Below, piece after piece: positions 10,846 through 23,095 of a stretch of 64,000 bases of DNA. The notes below the pieces were generated by a model that searched no databases, was not told the origin of the DNA, and saw nothing but the letters and a program-made list of their open reading frames with translations. The translations under genes were made by a program, and so were the position numbers. Within the stretch, counting starts at the first letter, position 1; every line of letters starts with the position of its first letter. The stretch is from Orientallactaga sibirica (lineage: Eukaryota > Chordata > Mammalia > Rodentia > Dipodidae), in the NCBI GenBank assembly GCA_036365145.1, contig JAEOAD010002712.1, forward strand, positions 4,173,001-4,237,000, given 5' to 3'.

Positions 10846-13469
10846 TGTGCACAGGACAGGGAGTCTGTACCTCCCTGTACTTGGACCCAGAAGTCCAATG
10901 TTCTTCTCCATGTGGTGGAGGCAGCAGAGGGACCTGGGGGTGCTGCTGCCTGGAGGGTGGAGAGTGCCCCCTGAGTGGAACAAGCTCTCGTGTCTGCAGG
11001 TAGCTAGGAAGCTTTCCCACCTGGCCCTGCTGAGTTCTTTCTCACAGGGAGCTCTCTGCCAACCTGCCTTGTCTGGGCCGTGGCGTTCCCCTTCCAAGGT
11101 GTTCTGTCTCCCTCTAGTGAGGATGTGCCGTCCTTTGCTATCTCTTCTTACGTAACAGTGACAGCCCAGTGGAAACTGTCTTAAAACGCTGCATCTGTCT
11201 ATTGTCTGTGTTTAGGGGGTACTCCCAAGGGCTGTGAGGTGGCTTGGGGGCACCTTTCCCACCCATCCATGGAAACTAAGTTTGGGTTCTCATGAGGGAC
11301 CGGGTGGCCGGTGGCATTTCACAGGTGTCAAGAGCTGAACCTCCATGGCCAAGCCAGACCTGGCTGCCACAAATGGATGAGGAAAGGAAGACCAAAGGAC
11401 CCGAGAGCCAGTCCAGGCTGGCAACTGGGGCCCAGACAATGTGCTGGGTGGGGAGAGACCATGGCCAGGAAGCAGCCTGCAGACTGGAGCCTGGGGCGGG
11501 AGTCTTAGGACATGAGGAGCAGAAAGCCCAGGAAGCCAGGCCTGGGGCTTGGAATAAAGCTGGGAGGCAACTCAAGGGAGGTGTCAGGGGTCACAGGAGC
11601 TCTGTGGGGTCAGACAGTCCAGCCAGATATGGTGTCCAGGAGGCCACAAGAGCCAGAGAGAGTGGGCAGGTGTCCACAGCATCAAATACAGTCCTCAGGA
11701 CTCTAGGACTGTGGTCGCCCGGGGTGAGCCCGTACAGCCCGGTCCTTGTTATGAAGGGCAGGCGCCGCCTGGGAAGGGCTGTGGCCTGCTGTTTCTTGGC
11801 CCAGCACACCCAGGGGAGCCCTGCTTGGGCAGGGTTGTTGTTATGTTTATATATCTGCTAGTTTTTTAAAATTTGTGTTCCATTAATGTGCCTTTCCCTA
11901 ATATGCAGGCCTGAGCCAAGTGCATAAGGCACCCCCCCCCCAATGCACGTCTAAGGTTTGAGAGACTCGGGTTTGGGAGTTCTGTACAGAATGATTACCC
12001 AGAAATGTTCCATTCGTCCGAGCTTTCTTCCTCTGCTCTTTGAAAAGTAACTGTCTACAAGGCAGAGAGATGGCAGCTTGTTTGTGATGACTAATGCTGG
12101 GAACAGCAAAGAGCCCGTGGGACAAGGGACCCCAGAAACAACCTTCCACTCCCACCCCAGACTCAAATGGGTCTGTAGCTGGCCGAGGCAGTGGGGCAAG
12201 CAGGTTCCTGTTGGCCCCCTCTACGTCCCAAATGGTGCTCACCCCTAGAGCCAGTGTCAGCCCTCTGAATCTGTGTCTCCGCCCGCCTGCCACAGTGAAG
12301 CCAGAGCCCCACCTGGCAGAGCCCAGTCACAGGGCTGTGGGACCCCACACAGGCATGCTCCCAGTGTGAAGCTGTCTGAGCAGTCAGGTGACAGTTCCCC
12401 ACTTCTCTATGGATGGTGACACCTAGGTGCGGTTGGGGGACTGTGCCTCGTTCTTGCGGTGATGGGACTGTCTAATGTCCCAAGTATAAGCCAAATGCAG
12501 AGCAGCCCAGTTAGAATGAGTAGAATTCTAAACTGCAAAATAGCATTCGAGAAGCAGATAGAATACTGTTGCACTCAAGCCTGCTCACCAGTGAAGTAAG
12601 GACCACGAATCTCTAGAAGGTGACATAGGCTGGTGTTGAGCAGAGCGATTATTTTCATGCGTGGGTCCTACAGGACCACATCTTCTCTTCAAGTCTTTGC
12701 TGCTCATTTAAGCCCTGTAAACACAGTGAACATGTCAGCCCTGGCCTTGGTAACCTGGGGACTGATCCATGGGACCTGGATTTAAAATGTTCTTTGCCTG
12801 TCCTGATACCACACTCCCAAATAGTGGTATGAACAGAAAGCACGTGGCAGATATGTGGAATGTGTGCCCCTCGCTGAGTCCTTCCTCCTGAGGCCCTGGA
12901 CCCTAACCCAGCTGAACAGCTGCTACATGGAGCAGGCAGAGAGACACGGGCCAGCACTGTGGTCCTGCCTCTGTAGTTCCTCAAGATGGCTCTAAGCCCA
13001 GTAACATCAGAGGAGGAAGCGTAGAGTGTGTGGGTCTGTCTTGGTAAAATCAGCATGGCAATTCTCAACTTAATCAATCTGTCATTTCATACTTAAAATT
13101 CAGCCCCCTGCCCGCACTGCCCACTAAAGGGTTGCTTCTCTAGCACTCCTCCTCTTGGTGCCTCTGTGTACAGGGAAGTATTTCTGCATTTCTTGAGCCT
13201 CCCGAAGGTGGTGGGTTTGTATTTCTGTACCAGGAGAATCGCAAAGCCAGGCAGAGTAAACATTTTCCCCCTTTCTCTGTGCCTTTCTGTAGAAAACCCT
13301 GTTGTGCTTCTGCCTGGGGTCTGAAAAGATTGTGTTGCATTGTGATCTTCATTTTGTAACCCTCCGCTATTATGGCAGAGGACTGGGTCTGGGTGGCACA
13401 TGACATCATTGACGGGCATGTGGGTGGTTCAGAAGAGGGCTGGACTTCAAGCCAAGGTTCATGTTGTTG
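10846..13469. other. Unique DNA, no gene recognised
   Basis: A 189-codon plus frame at 11292-11861 lies in purine- and GC-rich DNA. It overlaps other open frames on both strands, has no recognised domain, and is judged non-coding. A C-run follows at about 11932. Confidence 0.55.
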
Positions 13470-13580
13470 TGGGATCACTCAGCAATTTGGAACAAACTCC
13501 TTCCACAGCCTGTGTTTCCTCATCTGAAACATGAGGGGCCACATCTCTGCCTCACTAGTACAGTTGTCAGGAGGCATATT
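13470..13580 (+). mobile_element. MIR-like ancient SINE fragment
   Basis: 'aacaaactccttccacagcc' and 'tttcctcatctgaaacatga' match the MIR core order (cannot-keep-intake then 'cctcatctgtaaaatggg'). Confidence 0.45.
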
Positions 13581-13597
13581 TACCCTGATGTACTTTG

Positions 13598-13720
13598 CAT
13601 TTAATCCTCAGCACCCACGTAAATGGCAGGGCATGGCCATATATGCTTATGAGCCCAGTCCTGTGGGAAATGGACTCCAGAGAATCACTGGGGTTGGTGG
13701 GTAAGCCACTCTGACTGCAA
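13598..13720 (+). mobile_element. B4-like SINE fragment
   Basis: 'cctcagcacccacgtaaatg' followed by 'ggcagggcatggccatatat' and 'ggactccagagaatcactgg' resembles the body of a B4-type SINE whose head is missing. Identification is tentative. Confidence 0.4.
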
Positions 13721-15404
13721 ACAGCAGCTCTGGGTTCAATGGGAACATGAAAAGGGCGTTGTACACTATAAAAAGCTGCCTGGGCCTCCCCTTCTAGTGA
13801 GGCAGGCTGTGTGCGCACAATAAGCGCAGCAGGTGCCATTCACATAGTAGGGTGGCACCTTGACAGCCCTAAAGGTTCTGACTCCATATTCATAGATATC
13901 AGTGCCAGCACACCCCAGGATGCAGGTCTTCGGGAGAATGAGCAGACCTTACTTTCCCTCTCTGTGTGGCCACCCCCAAGAATAGGCCTCTTCTGAGTCT
14001 TCTTGTGTGCCACTCTGCTATGAGTATCCTGGAAGAGGGTTGCTGCCAAATGCATGTCTTGCTAATTTTTATCTCTGCCCCAAGGTCTCCCCTGAAAATC
14101 CCTCTAGACCTGACAGCTGAAAAGGAAGTGGCTGGGTACTGAGGCTGGGCACTTCTCTTTGGAGAGAAAGTTCTAGCGGAGTTGAAGTACTTATTCTAGC
14201 CGCGGTTTCCAGAACTGAGGAAGATGCCAGGACCATTGCTGGCTTGTGTGACCTCCACACTGCATCACATTCCTCCAGATCAACAGCTTTCAAGTCTGCT
14301 CTAGTGACCAGTTTCTTTACTGTCAAATGTGGTCAGAGGTTTTGTTAGCGACGTTCAGAAGCAAGTGGCCATCTGGAAATATAATTTAGGATGTTAAAAT
14401 AGTAACACTTGTTTAGACTAGGCTAAAAAATGCAGTGGACTATTTAAATCCTGGCTACCCTAGAAAAACCCAAGGACTGGGATGCATCCTTAACCATTTT
14501 CTAGAGGCTTTCCTTGGCATCAGTGTCCAGGCAGAGTTAGTTCCCGACCACTTCTGTCACTGCACCTCCTCCCCTGGGAATGTCGCATATCCAGTCTTTG
14601 GTAATAGTTGCTTCTTGCAGCATAGTTTGTCCCCTGCTATGGCCCCAGAAGTGGATGGTTCTCCCCATGTCCGAGTGGGCAGGTCGGATCTTGACTTCAC
14701 AGCCGCTAGGTCCCCCACATGACCTGGGTAAAGAAGAAATGCCAGCCCCATTCCAGGTCTATTGAATTAGCATCTCCCTGAGGGTGAGACCCAGCAACCA
14801 GAGCTGTTGTGGGACCTGCAGATGGTCACGGTGACCCTAAGCCTCGAGAACCACAGCCTTAGGCCTGGGAGAAAATTCTGCAACTGCCACACAGGTTGCA
14901 GGCTACAGATCAGTCAGAAGCAAGAACCTGGGTGTCTCACATCCTGTCAGTATTGCACAGAGAGATGCTGCTGTTGGACACGTTCTGGGTCTGCCCTCTA
15001 GCACAGGACTGACTCCCTTCCCCTCACTGTGCCAGCTTATAGAACAGGTGAGAGAGCAAGATAGCAGTGGAGGGAGGCAGAAAGACTAACAGGTCTGGCT
15101 GGATCTGGGATGCTGGCTGGCTACCTAGGAAAGCCAGCTGTCTAGTCCCCAGTGGTGAGTGGGAGCCCCCATCCATGGGCAGTGAAGTTGGGTGTGCCCC
15201 TCCTGTGAGAAGAAGGGGAAGTTGCCACATACAACCCACCAATGTGGTGGCCTCTGATGGTCATTTGGGGATGGTTCTGGTCACAATTGTAATTCAGGAG
15301 ATGAAGGAGTAAGGTCACTTTTGTCCCCAAGGCTGGTTCTGCTGTACAGTTTGCATTCATCAACAGTAGACCCATAACTACTCAAATGTTTAAACAGTAG
15401 ATGT
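13721..15404. other. Unique DNA with possible MER5-like trace
   Basis: Around 14737-14830 'ttgaattagcatctccctga' and 'gagacccagcaaccagagct' are reminiscent of MER5A but short. No other repeat or exon was seen. Confidence 0.45.
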
Positions 15405-15705
15405 GCTAGCCAGCTTTCAGTGCTGTGACTGAATACAGGAATCCACCTGCAAGGAGCAGGCATTGATTTTCACTCATGGTTCCAGTTTGAGGTCACCTGC
15501 CCCTTGCTTTAGGCACACAAGAAGGCAGAGCATCATGCAGCATGTGGCACAGCAGCTTCTCTCACAGTGGCTTGGAAGCAAAGAGAGAGAGAGGAGGAGA
15601 TCTGGGCCAATATCTCCTTCAGGACTTGCACCCGACCTCGTTGAATCCCCCATCCTCAAGACTCCCCTGCCTCCCAGGAATGCCATCAGTCGGGGCCTTT
15701 GACAC
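15405..15705 (-). mobile_element. MaLR-like LTR remnant
   Basis: Read on the plus strand it gives the reversed LTR order: 'ctttcagtgctgtgactgaa', 'attttcactcatggttccag', an internal GA-rich part, then a CT-rich end. Rodent and other mammalian ERVL-MaLR LTRs (THE1/MST/MT type) show the same plan. It is quite diverged and no TSD was found. Confidence 0.5.
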
Positions 15706-16417
15706 AGAGCAGTGGGGGGGCATTCAAGACCCAAGCATCACAGTAAAGCCCTCCCTTGATGGGCAGACAGGCTGCAGTCACCCCGTCTTCTCCACAGATC
15801 TGGAGCCAGTGCCTTGGGCGGGAACTTCCAGACTCTGTGCTCCAGTGCAGACAGCCTGGCTTCCCCTAGGGCTCTCTTTGTAACCCCTAAGACCCCAGGT
15901 GCCACACCCACACAGGCCAGCAGAGTCTGTCTCTCTGGCCACCGGACTTCCTGTTTTCATGAATAAAGTCCTCTTCCGAAGGCTCCAGGGAGGCCACCTG
16001 GCTTCTTGGGAAAGCTGCCCTGGCTTTGATCCTGAATTTGCCCTGGAGCCTGTACTGCCCGGCCACTCTGACCAACCTTGAGTATTTGCTTAGCAGCTCC
16101 TGAATAAACAGGGAGACCAGGCGCCCAGGCTCACCTGGCACTTCCAGGTGCTCTCTTCATTCTTTCCTCCTCCTCTCCTTCTCCCTGGGGCCCTGTTTGG
16201 CCCCAAGCGCACTTCCCTTCACCTTTGTGAAGCAGCCTGATTCCTACATGAACCGTTTACAAATGGCGCAGCCTTCCTCCTGACTTCTTGGTGTTTCATC
16301 TTCATCTTTCATCATCTTTATCCTTTTTCTCTTTCCCTTCTTGGAGGGATGCTTTTTCTGGATCTGGAAATAATATAAGGAACAATGCTTTGAACTTTTT
16401 GCAGTATCCTCCACACC
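15706..16417. other. Unique DNA, no gene recognised
   Basis: Pyrimidine-rich patch at 16155-16185; no repeat family or exon identified. Confidence 0.55.
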
Positions 16418-16506
16418 TGAAATGCATATGCACATACACAAGATGCACATGCCCCCACATACTCGCACACACATACATCACAAATGCACGCATACACACA
16501 CCATAA
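16418..16506 (+). repeat. CA-rich low-complexity tract
   Basis: Degenerate ACAC/ATAC stretches such as 'atgcacatgcccccacatac' and 'cacacacatacatcacaaat'. The open frames here are composition artefacts. Confidence 0.75.
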
Positions 16507-16588
16507 ACGGAGTCTTCTCCATCTCTTTGTACAATTTAAAATCTCTTGGGTTCCTTGTTCTCCTTGCTACTCTGTATGAAGCTCCCAG

Positions 16589-16753
16589 CAGCCCACTAAA
16601 CCAACTCCCAGGTGTGATCACCTTCACACAGCCCACTAAACCAACTCCCAGGTGTGATCACCTTCCACGCAGCCCACTAAACCAACTCCCAGGTGTGATC
16701 ACCTTCCACGCAGCCCACTAAACCAACTCCCAGGTGTGATCACCTTCCACGCA
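16589..16753. repeat. 41-bp minisatellite, four copies
   Basis: Units start with CAGCCCACTAAACC at 16589, 16629, 16670 and 16711 and end with 'gtgatcaccttccacg'. Copies 2-4 are essentially identical; copy 1 is one base shorter and ends 'ttcaca'. The near identity indicates recent expansion. Confidence 0.95.
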
Positions 16754-17833
16754 GCTTCTCATTGCGCTCTTGTCCAGACCTTGAAGGGCCAGGCCTTCGG
16801 GAACTTATTTTTCATTAATGTCATTTTACTGGTGAAGTGCCAGAGGCAGCCAACTCAGATCTAAACCACACACACTGTCACTAAAGTCCAATCCTATCCA
16901 GCTATCACCTCGCTATGCCTGGCCCTGAGTCAGGAAGAACCCCAGAGATGTTGGTCCGAGTGCTCCTCCTGCAGTCCAGGGGAGATTGGAGCCTATGAGC
17001 CACCAAACCAGAGTCCCACTTCCAATAAGGTGCCTGCATGCCTTCTCTGGGGACCTTCAGAGAAGAGCCCTGGGGCCAGTACACCACGAGTTCTGCTGGA
17101 ATGGCAAGAACTACTCAGGACAAACCATGGTCTTTGGCCAAAGGTCCCTCGAGAAACTGCCTCCCTTTTGCTGAGCCCGAGTCCATGCAGACTCCCAGAA
17201 AAATAATGGAATTTGTTTTAGCCAAGTTCCCAGAAACAATATCATCCCTCAGAGTTGCATCTTTTGTCCTTTACTCATTGTTTTTTGTTTTCTCAGCCTT
17301 TCTGTGACCTCACTGGGTGCTTCTGAGAAGTGTGGTGCCATCTCCTGTCACCCTCAGGAGCTCTAACAGGTGACTTCCTGACTCACCCCTGGCAGCGTTC
17401 CTGGCTGTCTCCCTTCCAGGAGTTCTGAGAACACTATCTCTAATCAATTTGTTTTGGGAAAATCAGGCAATATTTTCCTGCCAGGAACCCCATCTGATGC
17501 CTTTAATCTAGCTGTTCCTTTTGCCCAGCCCCCAGAAGAGCTGTCTATGGCATCATTTAGTCTCCTCATCACCCCTCCCCTCTCTATTCTCATTAGTTCC
17601 CCTCCCCCTCCACACTGATGTCAATTTAAGCAATGCAATGCCGAGCTTCACTGGAGGCCAGAAGTGGCCTGGGCACCTGTAGCTAGTGGTTTGTCAACTG
17701 TTACAGCTTGCTCCCTAAGGCGAGGCTGCTCCCTCACAGAGGCGCACATCCAGAGGAGCGGCTTTTCCCGGGCTTCCACCACCCTGCATCCTCCTAGTGG
17801 CTGCTCCGATGCAGCCAGGGATGGAGATTCCAG
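16754..17833. other. Unique DNA, no gene recognised
   Basis: No repeat family, splice-framed exon or RNA gene was seen. The open frames are under 90 codons. Confidence 0.55.
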
Positions 17834-17945
17834 AAAAGCATGGCACTCTGGCACATACCTATTGTCCCAGCTACTTGAAGGGCTGAGGCAGGAGGACAGC
17901 TTGAGACGAGGAGTTCAAGGCCATCCTGAGTGACATAAGACTGCT
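17834..17945 (+). mobile_element. Old B1/Alu-like SINE
   Basis: 'acctattgtcccagctactt', 'gggctgaggcaggaggacag' and 'gttcaaggccatcctgagtg' are the 7SL-derived B1 landmarks, with considerable divergence. Confidence 0.7.
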
Positions 17946-18245
17946 TCCAGAAGGTTCTCAGAAAGAAAGATGGCCTGAGCCCAGTGTCAGGTTTGACTTC
18001 CATCTTGACCGTCTGTCACGACTCTCACGTTTCTCTGCCTAAGACCTTCCTGGTTTTGCCTCTCCACCTGCACATTCAGGCAGTTGAGAAACTAGACTTC
18101 TGAAGAGAAACTGCATCCCTCTTGTCTTTGGGGATTTTTGGCACCATTTGTGTGGCATATGTTACATTTCCAGGGTGTTGCAGTTCAGTACAATGAACTC
18201 CTTTACCCATTGTTGATAAACACCATATTAACACAAGCCAAAATG

Positions 18246-18411
18246 AAAAGAAGGCCCCAGGCTGGAGAGATGGCTTAGTGGTTAAGGCACATGCATGTGA
18301 AGCCTAAGGATCCTGGTTCTATTCTCCAGGTCCCACATTAAACAGATGCACATGGTGGTGCATGCGTCTGGAGTTTGTTTGCAGTGGCTAGAGGCCCTGG
18401 CACGCCCATTC

Positions 18412-18446
<35 letters not shown>

Positions 18447-18501
18447 CCCTCTGTCTCTAATAAATAAATAAAAATAAAACCTTAAAAAAAAAAAGAAGAC
18501 C
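18246..18501 (+). mobile_element. tRNA-derived SINE with target-site duplication
   Basis: Full-length copy of the ID-headed family: 'ggctggagagatggcttagt', B box 'ggttctattctccaggtccc', body 'ctggagtttgtttgcagtgg', a pure CT repeat (about 18413-18442), then AAATA and A tail. AAAAGAAGGCC on the left and AAAAGAAGACC on the right are the probable target-site duplication. Confidence 0.92.
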
Positions 18502-20756
18502 TTTGCAGGATAGTCCAGTTCTTTCCCCATTGTTCTGGATCCCATGAGACAGGATTCAGAAAGCCCCTGTAAAGTCAACATCACACAGCCCAGTTGCTTA
18601 AGCATCCCAGTGACCGCTTCTCCGAGTCAGCAGTGGGCTAATGTAAATGAGCGCCTCCCTCCTCAGGTGGAACCTGGCATTCTTCCAGGGTTGGTTTTGT
18701 ATGAGAACAAGCAGGCACCTTAGGCCCTCTGAGGAGAAGTGCGTTCAAGCAATGGTTTCACTGTTGGTTCCCCCAGCAGCTTGTTTCCTGTGTCTTCGCC
18801 TCTGGAACTGATCTTTCCCAATGAGCTGTGACACTCCTTCATGGCAGAGATACCCCTCTCTCCCTGTTGTCACCATGTAGAAGAGACTCTGGGGGTGCCT
18901 TTTGGCTCTCCTAAGCCTGAGTTGTTCCACCAGAGGCTTTTTTAATAAAGAAGAATGTTTTTTAATCGTCAAGTTTAATCAGAGACCTTATGTCAGTCAA
19001 GGATAAAGGAGAAGAGAAAGCAGCGACTATAAGGATGTGGCTGGTTCAAATCCACCAGATTAAATCCCAACAGGTAATAACAGAGAGAAGGTGAAGGGAA
19101 GGTGATAGGTAAATAACAGAGGGTTGGGGGGAGGATGAAGGTCCACTCTGGAAACTCGTTGGGGATAGAGAGACAAATGGAATCAGGAAGCCTCAGATCC
19201 TGGTTAACATTTCTTTATTCTAAATATAGTCACCATTGTTAGAAGGTAGAAGTCCATCAAAAAAACAAAAAACAGTAGGGGATGGAAAGAGCTTTATCAG
19301 AAAGTAGCCTGAGCGTTCTTTGCAGAGACACGGTCAGCTGTTGTGGTGAGCACTCCTGAGTGAGGACGGAAATGGGAAACGGGAGCGCAGAATGGGGTGG
19401 TCCCCTCCCTCTATCTGTCTCTGCCCTCCTGCCCATGTGCCTCCAGTTCCTTCCCTCCCATCCCTGCGCAGGTCTCACTTTTTCCAGGAAGTTCTTTTTT
19501 TCCCCACCTCATATCTGGAACTGGCCTTTAGGAGCAAGTCTAAGATGGGTACACAGGGCGTCTTGCCCCTGTGGCCTCTGACCTGGCCTTCTGGAGCTGG
19601 GCCCACGGTGCTGTGGGAGGTCCGCCTCCCGGCTTAGAGGACGCTGTCCAGGGTGCTGACCTGCTGTCTGTCCTGCTGGGGAGGTGACTTCTAAACTTGC
19701 AGATAATTTTAGCCTGACAATTCTTTTTGGCTAAAGTCCTCTGGCCCATTTCCAAACAAAAGTACAAGAATTTTCAGTTAGAATTGGGCCCTTCTGCCAG
19801 ATGACTAACACATTGTATCAGCTGTTCCTTCCCTTCAGCCCAGCTTGTCTCCATCCAGTGAGAATGAACCATGTCATGCTGGTGGAACAGCACAGGGCCA
19901 GCCCAGCAGAGCGGGCTCAGGGCAGGCTTAGGACCTGCCAGGTTGACATCATCTCTGAGGACATTGTACAAAATACCACTTAAACTGAGGTTTAAGTATT
20001 CAAACACATGAACATAAGGGGATCATTTTATATTCATACCACCAAAGTCAAAGCCAGCCTTCCACTGTGGGCACCTCAGAGCTTCTGCTTAGCCAAGGAA
20101 GGAGTGCCCTAGTGAACTGCTGTGGCCCACCTTTCAAGAGGTCAGTGCCCTTTCAGTAACTGTACTGATCGATTGTGCTCCAGGGCATCTCAAGTGTTGA
20201 TTCGGAACCCTAGCCCAGGCAATGAACTGGGAATGGTGGAATTCCAGGCATTGTGACAGACAGGTAGGGAAGGCTGCGAGGGAGGGGCTTCCTGAGGGTT
20301 CCTGGATGCCCCACTTCCTCTGAATGGACTAAGCAGACATGATGTGGCTTTGTAGCTACCCATGCAGTCTGTCTGACCCTCTGGTAAACTCCCTGTAGCC
20401 CTATTCCCAGAGCGCTGCCCCCGCCCGCACCCCCTCCCCCACCCCCGCTCATGTCAGAACACTTTCCAAATGGAAGTGCTGGGTTCTGCCCAGGATGTCC
20501 CTATCTGTGTCGCACGCCTTTCTGAGCGCGTTCTGAGAACAGCTGGCAAGAGAGGAGGCGGTGTGCCGTGTCAGAGGAGGCTTGTCCTCCGTGTGGCTTT
20601 TTGGATTTGTCATTTGTTCAGCTGGTTCTTCTGACTCCAGGCAGAGGAGCAGGAGCCTCAGACAGCGTGGGGACCTGACACCTGGGAGCTCACGTCACCG
20701 AGCTGCTGGCCTGGCTTTGAGTGGGCTGTCGCCTAATCCACAGCATGCTGGGAACC
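18502..20756. other. Unique DNA, no gene recognised
   Basis: No family-level match. Contains the G-quadruplex motif at 20418-20446, listed separately. Confidence 0.55.
20418..20446 (-). other. Strong G-quadruplex-type motif
   Basis: Five C-tracts of 5, 3, 5, 5 and 5 on the plus strand with loops of 1-3 bases predict a stable G-quadruplex on the minus strand. It is the densest such motif in the window. Confidence 0.8.
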
Positions 20757-21062
20757 TTGCTGTGGTCTGAATGTTTGTGTCCCCCCCAAAGTTCGGTGTT
20801 GAATCCTAATCACCAAGGTGATAGTATTCGAGGTGGAGTCTCTGGGGCTGTGATCAGGGCAGAGTCTCTGCCCTGGTAAGTGGCATGATTGTTCTTATGA
20901 AAGAAGCCCTCGCTACCTTCTGTCACTGTGGAGGACTCAGCCAGCACCCAATAATCTGCTGGCACTTGATTTTGGACTTCCCATCTCCCAGAAATGCTGA
21001 GTAACAAATGTCTATTGTTTATAAACTTACCAGTCTGAGGTCGTTTGTCATAGCAGCAGACG
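20757..21062 (+). mobile_element. MLT1-type ERVL-MaLR solo LTR
   Basis: Starts 'tgctgtggtctgaatgtttg', continues 'cccaaagttcggtgttgaat', 'cctaatcaccaaggtgatag', then 'atctgctggcacttgatttt' and 'ggacttcccatctcccagaa'. It ends with 'ttgtttataaacttaccagt' and 'tcatagcagcagac'. This is the landmark order of MLT1 LTRs, which are shared by placental mammals. No internal or coding part is attached. Confidence 0.85.
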
Positions 21063-21094
21063 TAGCCTTTGTCTGTGTTGGAGATGAGCAAGAC

Positions 21095-21191
21095 ACTGGC
21101 TTGCCCTGGTATGCCCATTCTCTGTCTTGTTCTTTCTCCCTCTGTCCCCATCTCTCTCCTTGCAAGCAGATAAATAAATAAAATTTTAAAA
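21095..21191 (+). mobile_element. 3' half of a tRNA-derived SINE
   Basis: 'gccctggtatgcccattctc', a CT-rich part, then 'agataaataaataaaatttt'. The pol III head is missing. It sits immediately downstream of the MLT1 LTR. Confidence 0.65.
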
Positions 21192-22126
21192 GGCCAAACC
21201 TGTGGCTGGGAACAGTGAATATGCATGTGGTGCGGAGGCTGCCTATGACCCGGCCTCCAGCCAAGATACCCCTCATAGATCTGCAGTGGCAGAGACCAGA
21301 GAAGACTCCAGCAAGTGGGAAGAATGTGGAATTTGTATAGAAACTGTGTCTCCTTCCTATCTCAGCCACTGTCTCCCAGGCTTCTCTCCCAGCCTGCTCG
21401 TGGGCTCATGGGGGTTTGGATTCTGAATGAAAGACCAGACTGGTGCCTCCTGGTCTGGCCACGCCCCTCAGACATGGCTGCCTGGCTCTGCTGGTGGGTG
21501 CTTTCGGAGGAATCTATCCTCACCACCAGCTCTCAGAGAGGCTGCTTGCTGCTGGGGGGAGCAGTGGACATTGATTTGGATGTCCTTGGGGTCAGAGCTG
21601 GCCTTGGCCCCCTCTGAGGTGACCTTCCAGGTGCTTGGGGGTCAACATGACTGCATGGAACAGTGGCCTAGACTCCCCTGCGAGCACTTCGTGAACTCAT
21701 GTGCTCTGGCCTGGCACGGTGGGCACCACACAGGACACCAGGAGTGGCCGCGGCATGTGCTGTCCTCAGCTTGGGGGTGGTGAGCACCTGCCTGGCCAAG
21801 ACAGGCCATGAGGCAAAGCACACGTCACATCTGGACTTTCTCGGCCTTATTTGGGCAATGGTTTATGAGGGTCACATATGTACTTAGAGAGCCTGGGAGC
21901 TCAGTCGGGTTTTCCCTAACACAGCTGTATGTTTGAACAACTAACTGCACGTGTGTTTTGAAAGAGACAATCTCACTTAGATTTATACTGGTCACTGTCA
22001 TTTCTGAAAATCCCTCCTATTTTATGAATGTTCTCCCAGTAACTATAAGTAAAGGTTAATTTATTCTTCTTCCTAGCCTCCATAACCCCTCCCCACCTTT
22101 TTACTTCCTTATGCTCATTTAAGCCT
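21192..22126. other. Unique DNA, no gene recognised
   Basis: Two overlapping plus frames of 100-118 codons (21315-21783) overlap in different phases and show no domain; judged chance. Confidence 0.55.
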
Positions 22127-22131
22127 CAGTA

Positions 22132-22272
22132 ATTTTTTTTTTTTGAGGTAGGGTCTTACTCTAGCCCAGGCTGACCTGGTATTCACTATGTAGTCTCAGG
22201 AACTCACAGCAATCCTCCTACCTCTGCCTCTCAAGGTGCTGGGATTAAAGGCATGTGCCACTACATCAGGCT
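22132..22272 (-). mobile_element. B1 SINE, minus orientation
   Basis: Reversed B1: poly-T, 'gaggtagggtcttactctag', 'cctacctctgcctctcaagg', 'gctgggattaaaggcatgtg'. It abuts the next SINE without a gap. Confidence 0.85.
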
Positions 22273-22484
22273 GATTTTTAAATATTTATTTATTTATCTG
22301 TTTGCAAGGAGAGAGATGGGGAAAGAGGGAGAAAGAACAAGACAGAGAATGGGCATACCAGAGCCTCATGGCATTGCAAATGAACTCCAGATGTGTGTGC
22401 CACTTGGTGCATCTAGCTTTACGTGGTTACTAAGGCCATTTTGCAGGCAAGCTCCTGAAATGCAGAACCATCTCTCCAGCCCCA
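22273..22484 (-). mobile_element. tRNA-derived SINE, minus orientation
   Basis: Reversed family order from 'aaatatttatttatttatct' through the GA-rich part and 'gcaaatgaactccagatgtg' to 'aaccatctctccagcccc'. A short CAGTAA occurs before the B1 (22127) and after this SINE (22482), so the pair may share one insertion event. Confidence 0.8.
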
Positions 22485-22823
22485 GTAAATAACTTCTGTG
22501 GAGGAGAGGAGCTGTGGCAGAGTGAGAGGAGCAGCGGACCAGACACTAAAGACCGAAAGGCAGCAGGTATAGGCACAGGCAAGCTATCCAGCCATAGCTC
22601 TCTGCTTCCTACATGGCCATGGGCAGAGCCAGGCCTCTTGACTTCTCTGTATTAAGTAGTAGGCCCACAATTTTTACTTCAAGAATAATGGTATTTTGTA
22701 AACTCTAAAGAGATATGCACACATCATTGCTATAACTATAAATAATGTCTCATAGGAAGTCAGGGAGAGTGATGGGAAAGCCGAAAATATCTCACATCAT
22801 CTCTGCCGTAAAACGTTTGCACC

Positions 22824-23095
22824 TGGGCTGAGGAGATGGCTCAGCGTGTAAAGTGCTTGTCAGTAAGCATGAGGACCCGAGTTCAGATCCCCAGAGCCCA
22901 CGTAAAAGGTGGGCATGGTGGTGTTTCTGTAATCCCATCACTGGGGAGGTGGAGACAGGGGATCACTGGGGCTCACGGTGTCTGCCAGCTGCCATGGCTC
23001 ACTATCCAGTATCTCAGAAAGTCACCCCAAATCCTGCCACTCTTCTGACTATTTCTCCATACAGTCATGCACAGGCAGGCTACACTGGGGCTCAT
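22824..23095 (+). mobile_element. B4-like SINE
   Basis: ID-type head 'gggctgaggagatggctcag' and 'gagttcagatccccagagcc', then 'gggcatggtggtgtttctgt' and 'gtaatcccatcactggggag'. The 3' limit is uncertain. Confidence 0.7.

Noticed and set aside
11292..11861. 189-codon plus frame
   Set aside because: Competing open frames on both strands and no family resemblance.
16589..16753. CRISPR-like regular repeats
   Set aside because: The units are contiguous with no variable spacers; the same holds for the 38-, 43- and 19-bp arrays. The genome is clearly mammalian.
18257..18340. tRNA-like A and B boxes (also at 6971, 22484, 23823, 38635, 39361, 47385 and 49756)
   Set aside because: These are heads of SINEs with CT-rich and A-rich tails; no cloverleaf of a functional tRNA gene is formed.
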